A stretch of 64,000 bases of DNA from NCBI GenBank assembly GCA_947069175.1, contig CAMTDV010000007.1, forward strand, positions 51,169,681 through 51,233,680, given 5' to 3'. The notes under the pieces were generated by a model, which was not told the DNA's origin, searched no databases, and was given only the letters and a program-made list of their open reading frames with translations. The position numbers and the translations under genes are program-made. Below, piece by piece: positions 58,002 to 64,000 of this stretch. Source of the DNA: Scalesia atractyloides (taxonomy: Eukaryota > Streptophyta > Magnoliopsida > Asterales > Asteraceae). How positions within the stretch are numbered: position 1 is the stretch's first letter; the number at the start of each line of letters is the position of its first letter.

Positions 58002-59838
58002 CTACCGCCTTGGATTTGGGTTTCCAAATCTGCTTCGTTTTAACAAGCGCGGTTGTTGCCTTTGATTGAGCAATTTGGTTGTTTCATTAGTCATTTTAGA
58101 AAAAGATTTTTGTTTCTGAACAGCCTTGCGTTTGTTTTTGGCAACATTCCAATCCCCATCAGATGGTTTAACCTTGGGATTCACATTCTTCATTGCCTTA
58201 GGTGATGATACCTTCATCGGCTTCCAATGATTTTTACTCTTAGGTGTAACCTTCTGATTTTGAACAGATACGGAACATGGGGACTATGTGTGCAGTTTCG
58301 AGCGATGTGACCAGGAATGCCGCAATTGAAGCACGTTTGTCTCTTCACATGTAAAGCATTCTGATCAGTTTGATTTGCTCGTGCAGGCCTTGAAGGATGA
58401 ACTGATCCCTTCTGTGCTTGATATCCTTGCACGTTTCTTGCAGACGAAGATGAATTTGGATGTCTGTACTTGTCGTTTGCAAGGGCCTTCTTCTGTTGTG
58501 GATATTCCTTTGGATTCTTCTTCTTTTGTTTAGACTGCAAGTCTTGTTTAGAAATCTCCCCAACCTTTCCAAAAGCTTTGCTAGCATGGTCAAAAGCATA
58601 TTTTTCACATTTGCCATTGAAGACCGGCTTAACAAAAGCATTTTTCACAACACTAGCCTTTTGAGGGCTATTGCTGCCCACTGATGATTTTGGATAGCGT
58701 GACTGTCCTTGACGTTTGGACTTCTGCTTTCTCCGTCTCCGATTTCCTCGTTTCTGCTCTTTTAGCTTGCTTTGAGCCTTTTCATCAGAAGCAGAAGGTT
58801 CAGATTTTTCAGTTTGCGCACTTGGAGCCTTGTTCACGTCAGCTCTCTCTTCATCAACTGACTCATTAGAAGAGTTAACAAAACCAAATGGTTCCCGTGT
58901 GTCTGACGAATAATCACCGGGTTTGCTGTACACCATATGTTGTGCTTTCTCAATATCTTCATTGGTTTCAGGTATTGTTGTGTAGTTGTGATTATACGGT
59001 GGGGCAACATGATTGAATCCCAAACCCTTACCTTTGTTCTCCTTATATGCCAGCTGCACATTGCACACGTCTTGAACAAGCTTGCTGGATGTATCAAACT
59101 TCTTTATATTAGCTTCGTTTTGTTGATATTTTCCAGCAAAAAGTCCCAGCTCAACTCTTACCAAGTCGCATTCCATGGTTTTTGAATCTAATCTGGTTTT
59201 GTAATCATGGACCCAACATTTCTGTTGATTTACGTCCAAGTGGAGCTGAGCTATGTCTTTCTTTTGTGCTTCAACCTTTTATGTGAGTAACTTGTTACTT
59301 TCTCGAAGGCTGATGCACTGAGCCATTGCATTGTTGTACTCATCAGCCATTTTGGAATTAAGTGCCCTGAGTTGAGCAACCCTATTCCTGCAAGGTTCAA
59401 TGCACAAAAGGTAGTTGACTATGTTAATGTGCGAGCTTGGTTTGTCAGCGTGAGTTTGGGCTTGAGGTAGAGTTTGGGGTGCTGGGCTGTTGATTGCTGC
59501 TTGCTGGCTTGAGGTTTCTGTTCGGACACTTCTTCAGGATTAGACTCTGTTGATTTAGCGTATAGATCTTGGAGATCTTGGTTTGATTGTAAACGATCCC
59601 ACAACCAAAATACAAAGGAGTCTTTATCATCTCCCAAAACGCTATTCAACTCATCTCTTACTTCCTCTAATTGCCTCCCACGTTCAACCAAACGCATCAC
59701 ATAATCAGCAACCGGATCAACATTGTAGTTTTCAATGAACTCATTCAGCTTTTCCTTCACTTCATCCCGCAGGCTCGGGTTTTGATTTTGTGCTGGACTG
59801 AAAACTATGTTCGAGTGCTGAGCTTGGGCTGTAAACAT
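58002..59838 (-). pseudogene. Gag of the non-autonomous element, with CCHC zinc knuckle
   Basis: The probable start is the Met at 59836-59838 (MFTAQAQHSNIVF). The N-terminal part (59419-59838) is acidic and helical (RDEVKEKLNEFIENY). After a frame break near 59420 and a TAA near 59280 comes 58214-59239. This has a coiled-coil-like start, then a Lys/Arg/Ser/Gln-rich region and a zinc knuckle CFNCGIPGHIARNC. A basic tail continues at 58002-58217. This is the Gag layout of large plant Copia elements: self-assembly, then nucleic-acid binding. Pol should follow at 58000-55915, but only non-coding DNA is there. Confidence 0.8.
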
Positions 59839-60119
59839 CTTCGGATAATCGAAACAGTACCGGTAAACACGATAAAAAAATGTCTGAAAACTGTTTTTAC
59901 CAAAATGTATCGTTAGACTCGTCTCGATGATACGAATCCAATGATATATAATGTTCGATAGTGATTTTAGAAATTTCGTGCCTTTTTTTGTCCTAAAAAT
60001 CACACGAGTCTAGCCGTGCAACCGGTTTGTCCAGATTGTCTATGGTCAAGTTCTGTGTGCGAAAACGTTTAACTCCGGTTACGTCAGCTGGTTTACTTTC
60101 CACCTTTAAGGGTACAACT

Positions 60120-60560
60120 CGGAACAGTACCGAGTTCGGAACAGTAACTCGGATTGTTAATCCGAGATGGAATCTCGAAACAGTGATCCGAGATGCTAAT
60201 CCAAGATGGTGATTCGGAACAATGATCCGAGATGGTATCCGAGATGCAATCCGAGATGAACACCTATGATCCGAAATAAGAGCCTGATCCGAAATAACAG
60301 CTCCTTATCTGGAATGCTAGTAATCCGGATAAGGTTGTTGAGAAGGCTGATGAATAGTAGTCCGGAATCAATCCGAGATGGATGATCTTCTTCGTGTTTT
60401 TTGGATCTTCAACAATTTTGGATCCGAAATTCAACCGATTAATCTGAAATCAATCCGAAATGCAAAAAACTAATCCGAATTCTATCCGAAATGCAAAGGA
60501 CTTATCCGAAATGCTTGAATGTTGATCCGAAATGCTTGAATGTTGATCCGAAATGGTTGT
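60120..60560. repeat. Decamer repeat leader of the gag-only element
   Basis: Many copies of ATCCGAAATG-like units (also ATCCGAGATG) are spaced 10-25 bases apart between gag and the primer site. A 23-base unit (GATCCGAAATGCTTGAATGTT) is tandem near 60500-60550. Confidence 0.8.
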
Positions 60561-60624
60561 TTTTCAGCAGAAACCAAACAGAATCAGTGTGATATCAGAT
60601 TTGAGCCTTGAAATAGGTTCAACA

Positions 60625-60637
60625 GGCTCTGATACCA
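60625..60637 (-). other. Primer-binding site of the gag-only element
   Basis: GGCTCTGATACCA on the plus strand, exact complement of the initiator-Met primer site, two bases from the LTR. Confidence 0.92.
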
Positions 60638-60639
60638 AT

Positions 60640-61049
60640 TGTTAGTCCAGATATTCCGGATCTATGAACGATATCACACAATCACCAAGTATGAGCGGAA
60701 TCCAAACTTGATGATATTCAATAAAACCGAAAGATGAAGAAAAATACGATTCAACTTTAACACCTTGCACACGATTCTATTACTTGAACAAGCAAAACTG
60801 TCTGGTACAAGATGGAGGCTCTCTAGAGAAATCCCAAAAGTCTTAACCCTAGAAATGAATAAGCTTAGCTTATATACCTAGGGTAAGGCATGCCCCTCAT
60901 GGGCTTGCCTGGCCCACATGGCCTATGGCATGCCCAAATGACCTATAAAGGTCCAAAACTAATACAAACTAACCCAGTTAATCCCAGTTAACTACCATAG
61001 ACTGTTGCGTATATTTGATGTGTCAGTCTCACACTTCTAGGACCTAACA
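60640..61049 (-). repeat. 5' LTR of the gag-only element
   Basis: TGTTAGTCC...GGACCTAACA, matching 55493-55902 over its full length, followed by the AGTGG duplication. Confidence 0.93.
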
Positions 61050-61350
61050 AGTGGCATACCTTGTAAAAACAAACATAAATTTGAAAAAGAATTATTAGCA
61101 AAACACATGACTATGATTATAGTAAAGAAAGGTTTTGTATATGAAATGAAAACCAATTTAATCCCACAAAACACTAGATTGCAACAACAATGAGTGTTCC
61201 GCATAAAACCTTTGTATGCAGCATTGCAATTGCCACATGTCACCACATAGCATTGTTACTCCGAATGTACAACTGCTTTAAATACTAACCGAAATAACTA
61301 ATTAGCTAAACAAAACAAAACATCCGTATAAATTGACCATTCATAGCATT

Positions 61351-61804
61351 CAGAGCCGTCTCTGAATATCACAAAAAAAAAATTGACCCTGTGCGAGAAA
61401 AAAAATTTGGACCCTATTCGAAAATCTTCATTTAATATAAATTCATCAATCACTAATATTTACATGGATGTAATTTAAATAATTATTTTTAGCTAAGTTT
61501 AGAAATTAATTTCTTAAATAAAGGGAAAGGTGCAGTTGACAAAATTAAGCATTAAATGCCACAAAAAAATCAAAAAATAAGCTAAAATAAAGAATTTCCC
61601 AGGATTAGAATCTGGGTCTCCTTGTTGTTTAAGCAAGGTAGTAACCGCTAGTACAAGGGCTAATTTATGTTATATTTCGATTAAGTGCATATACACTCTA
61701 TCTTATACATCTTAAATTCTATACAAAGTGAAAAAGATTTGGGCCCTCGAAGGGTTTGGACCTTGTGTTGACGCCCACCCCGCACCCCATACGGGTCGGC
61801 CCTG
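61351..61804. mobile_element. hAT-type MITE (454 bp)
   Basis: The ends CAGAGCCG and CGGCCCTG form an imperfect terminal inverted repeat. Flanks are a perfect 8-bp ATAGCATT duplication (61343-61350 and 61805-61812), the length made by hAT transposases. The interior is AT-rich and non-coding. Confidence 0.85.
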
Positions 61805-61847
61805 ATAGCATTGTTACTCCGTATGAACAAAATGACACCATGCACCC

Positions 61848-61890
61848 CCCTTTGGTTTCTAAAGTCACCTTCATATCCATAGCCTTTGTT
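61848..61890 (-). pseudogene. Fragment of glycyl-tRNA synthetase exon 8
   Basis: CCCCTTTGGTTTCTAAAG, then ACCTTCAT and TCCATAGCCT, matches 49540-49575 in exon 8 with only a few differences. The copy is about 40 bp, in the same orientation, without flanking exons. Confidence 0.7.
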
Positions 61891-62125
61891 GAGCTAGTTC
61901 TTCCCGGATAGATTTTTTATATGTGACCTGTGCCTTCTGTTGTAGAATTCGATTACCAACCGCTGCTCTGGAATCCCGATTAAACAGCAAGTGAGCGTTC
62001 CAGTTAGGCAAGTCGGGGGATGTTTGAAACATTTCTTCTAGTGTTCCAGACATCCTCAGGTCTACCTTACAAACTTGTTGCTTTAAAAGAATTCTAGAGC
62101 GGTTGTTTGTTATTTGTTGTTGCAT
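61871..62125 (-). CDS. Hypothetical ORF ending in the synthetase fragment
   Basis: The 84-codon frame starts with Gln/Asn-rich sequence. It has a middle with protein-like content (MSGTLEEMFQTSPDLPNWNAHLLFNRDSRAA is split here as LEEMFQTSPDLPNW and LLFNRDSRAAVG) and a Lys/Gln-rich end (KKSIREELAQQ). Its 3' end reaches into the exon 8 fragment. I do not recognise the family. It may be a gene fragment brought together with the synthetase piece by a transposon, or chance. Confidence 0.3.
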   Translation of the reverse strand: MQQQITNNRSRILLKQQVCKVDLRMSGTLEEMFQTSPDLPNWNAHLLFNRDSRAAVGNRILQQKAQVTYKKSIREELAQQRLWI

Positions 62126-62819
62126 AACGGTTATTAGTTGTGGTTAACGATTTGATGCTTGAGGGTAAATTATTGAATTTAATTGTAATTGTTGTTGAAG
62201 CCTTCAGAGTACAAATTACAAAGCTAGGTTGTTGCGTATTATTAGAGACATGTTAAATTCTTCACCAAAACCATCACTAATATTCACTCCGTATCCAATA
62301 AAGCCTTTCAAATAATAATTAAATATAAAAATAGTAGTAAAATACCAATTTTTTATTAGACGGGTTATGAAATATTAAACTTGATAAGAAGTCACATTGA
62401 AATAGAAGGTAAACGGGCAACAAGCTGCGCCACTACTCCTTTTTAAATAGAAAAACCAAGTTTTTTAAGAACTACATTCATAGATCTGGGGTCATGACAT
62501 TACTATGCATGATCCTTTAACTCGACTAAGCTAGTCCATAGCCTTTGGCGTAAGGAAACCGAAAGTGTCCAATGCAGATGGGATAAATATATGTTGGTTG
62601 TCAAGGCACTCTTTCTCGTGTTTGGTCACTTTGCCTGAAATGCAACGCCCCGTTTTTTCACAGCTTTCCATTTTTAGAAAGATTGTTTCGTATTTCTATT
62701 TTTGGAAACTCGCTTCCTTGTATTCGTACTTCGTTTCAAACCATTATAAATCCGAGACTTTGATCATAACGAAAAGAATCTTTTATATGAATAAACATCA
62801 ATTATGCATTGTTTGTTGT
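62126..62819. other. AT-rich spacer
   Basis: No gene or complete repeat recognised. The 87-codon ORF at 62565-62828 has no clear motif. Confidence 0.35.
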
Positions 62820-63275
62820 AAGGACTGATAGAAACACTGTTGACAACCACTGCTATAGACTAAACTGATAGAAACACTGATGACAACCACTACTAAGCTA
62901 ACCACTGCTATACACTAAACTGGAAGAAAACACTGTTGACAACCACTGTTGGTCTTTAGCAGAGGTTTTCCTTGACAGACCTTTAGCTTTGATCTTCAAC
63001 AGACGTTTGCTCTAGCAGACCTTGTACAATTAGACTTTAGCAGAGCTTAGACTTCAGCTGATTATAGACTTCAGCAAAGGTTTGCTCTAGCAGACCTTAT
63101 ACACTTAGACCTCAACAGAGTTTAGACTCTAGCAGAGTTTTGCCTTCCACAGGGCTTAGCTCTAGCAGACCTTATACACTTAGACCTCAGTAGAGTTTAG
63201 ACTCCAGCAGAGTTTTGCCTTCAACATAGCTTAGCTCTAGCAGACCTTGTACATTGAGTCCTCAGCAGAGTTCTA
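62820..63275. repeat. Minisatellite region
   Basis: The first part (62828-62965) repeats GATAGAAACACTG-TGACAACCACT three times. The second repeats AGCAGA-CCTT / AGCAGAG-TTT phrases. It includes a unit of about 76 bp (CTCTAGCAGACCTTATACAC...) present about two and a half times at 63084-63270. Confidence 0.75.
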
Positions 63276-63428
63276 CTCGTTTAATCCTTACAATACTTCT
63301 TTTATTATTACAAGACAAAACTTATGTTTACATACGTTTCCATGTTCCTTTTTGCATATCAAATCTCTTCTTACATATTGAATAACATGTAGCACAACAA
63401 ATACATACCTTGTAATACACACACACAC

Positions 63429-63867
63429 TGTGAGTCCCAAAACAGATTCGGATCACAGTGGTTGATTGTTATTAAGTTGTTTGAATGTGTAAAAGTTAAA
63501 AAAAACCAAACAATGAAGATGAAGATTCTTGTATGGATCAAACAACAAATGTTGTATATGAAATCCCAAAAGATGTAATCACTAAAAGCACCTGGATATT
63601 CGGATTAAGCACAATAACAAGAATCACAATACAAGAGCAATCACCAAAATCTGGTCCAAGAAGCTTGGACAAGGGTTTTCATTAAAGAACATATATATAC
63701 ACATCTGACTACCCAGCGTATTTATTAAATACGCTAGGAATATAATTACGCCGCCCTGTTCTAATGTTTCACATATTGCACTTTTGACCCTTCTAGTTTA
63801 ACTAACTGTTACAAACCAGCTCAAACTATTTAAGCTCAAGTATCAACGGTCTCAAAACATCCTAACA
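63429..63867 (-). repeat. 3' LTR of a further Copia-like element
   Basis: It begins TGTGAGTCCC and ends CATCCTAACA. It is followed at 63868-63880 by a polypurine tract on the minus strand (CTATGGGGGATAT). The arrangement and the text after it (CCGTTGCGTACTTGAGCTTCTTCAG) parallel the left end of the element at 55493. The flanking five bases at the left are CACAC, inside a CA repeat. Confidence 0.65.
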
Positions 63868-64000
63868 ATATCCCCCATAGACCGTTGCGTACTTGAGCTT
63901 CTTCAGTCTTGTTCCGGAGCTTCAGGGCATGCGGCTGATCCTTGATCCTTTCCTTGCGCAGCTTGATCTATTGGTTGTTCTGTTGTTGCTTCAGTGGATT
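63868..64000 (-). mobile_element. Start of the internal region of the further Copia-like element
   Basis: It begins with the polypurine tract and runs off the window. It is probably non-coding 3' sequence before pol; too short to judge. Confidence 0.5.

Larger units (their letters stand above)
55493..61049 (-). mobile_element. Gag-only (non-autonomous) Copia-like LTR retrotransposon
   Basis: The complete 5.56-kb element lies in minus orientation with a perfect AGTGG duplication (55488-55492 and 61050-61054). LTRs are 55493-55902 and 60640-61049, 410 bp each. By eye they differ at about 27 positions (near 6.6 percent), so it is an older insertion than the nested chromovirus. It has an initiator-Met primer site (60625-60637), polypurine tract (55903-55914), decamer-repeat leader and a broken gag. 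I find no protease, integrase, RT or RNase H. It therefore depended on proteins supplied by another element. Confidence 0.92.

Noticed and set aside
62820..63275. CRISPR-like array
   Set aside because: Repeats are degenerate and abut one another without unique spacers of fixed length, and the DNA is plant nuclear. This is a minisatellite.

Overview
The window is eukaryotic plant nuclear DNA. It has spliced genes with canonical GT-AG introns, a plastid-type triosephosphate isomerase, a WHEP-domain glycyl-tRNA synthetase, plant promoter motifs, and mostly LTR retrotransposons that use the plant initiator-Met tRNA primer site. It is AT-rich and eudicot-like. The chromovirus and Tat types resemble those common in Asteraceae, but that placement is an impression, not a demonstration. 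Three host genes are well supported: plastid triosephosphate isomerase (3803-7027, +, 9 exons), a small three-helix membrane protein (10219-10611, -) and glycyl-tRNA synthetase (48063-54540, -, 9 exons). The synthetase needs one extra base in each of two exons to stay in frame. A short one-helix ORF (7908-8096) may be a truncated relative of the membrane protein.

Layout. 1-1926 is the 5' end (minus strand) of a Copia-type element: broken gag, decamer-repeat leader, decayed primer site and LTR. 1927-7027 holds old debris and the isomerase gene. 7028-12346 is AT-rich spacer with the two small membrane-protein ORFs and a lone LTR. 12347-42660 is one nest of Ty3/gypsy elements. The outermost is a Tat-lineage element with two RNase H domains and an antisense, apparently spliced extra ORF; it is cut into 12347-19749 and 41422-42660. 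Inside it sit two head-to-tail copies of a Tekay-like chromovirus sharing one central LTR: a gag-only copy at 19750-22042 and a fuller copy at 34559-39779, with an outer LTR at 39780-41421. The shared LTR is itself split by a second Tekay-like chromovirus, 23514-34381, with 2.67-kb LTRs and a perfect TACAT target duplication.

42661-48062 is spacer with a SINE-like unit and a Helitron-like end. 48063-54540 is the glycyl-tRNA synthetase gene, with a foldback MITE and a duplicated segment in its introns. 55488-61054 is a complete but gag-only LTR element with an AGTGG target duplication. A 454-bp hAT-type MITE (61351-61804, 8-bp target duplication) follows, beside a small copy of synthetase exon 8. 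The window ends in minisatellite repeats and the 3' LTR of another Copia-like element (63429-63867).

The host genes are housekeeping genes (Calvin cycle/glycolysis; translation) and do not form a pathway together. The most unusual feature is in the 2.67-kb chromovirus LTRs. Each LTR carries four tRNA-like modules with A/B-box promoter motifs, three of them at or within one base of true tRNA spacing. The antisense spliced ORF of the Tat element and the gag-only element with an antisense ORF are the next most interesting.
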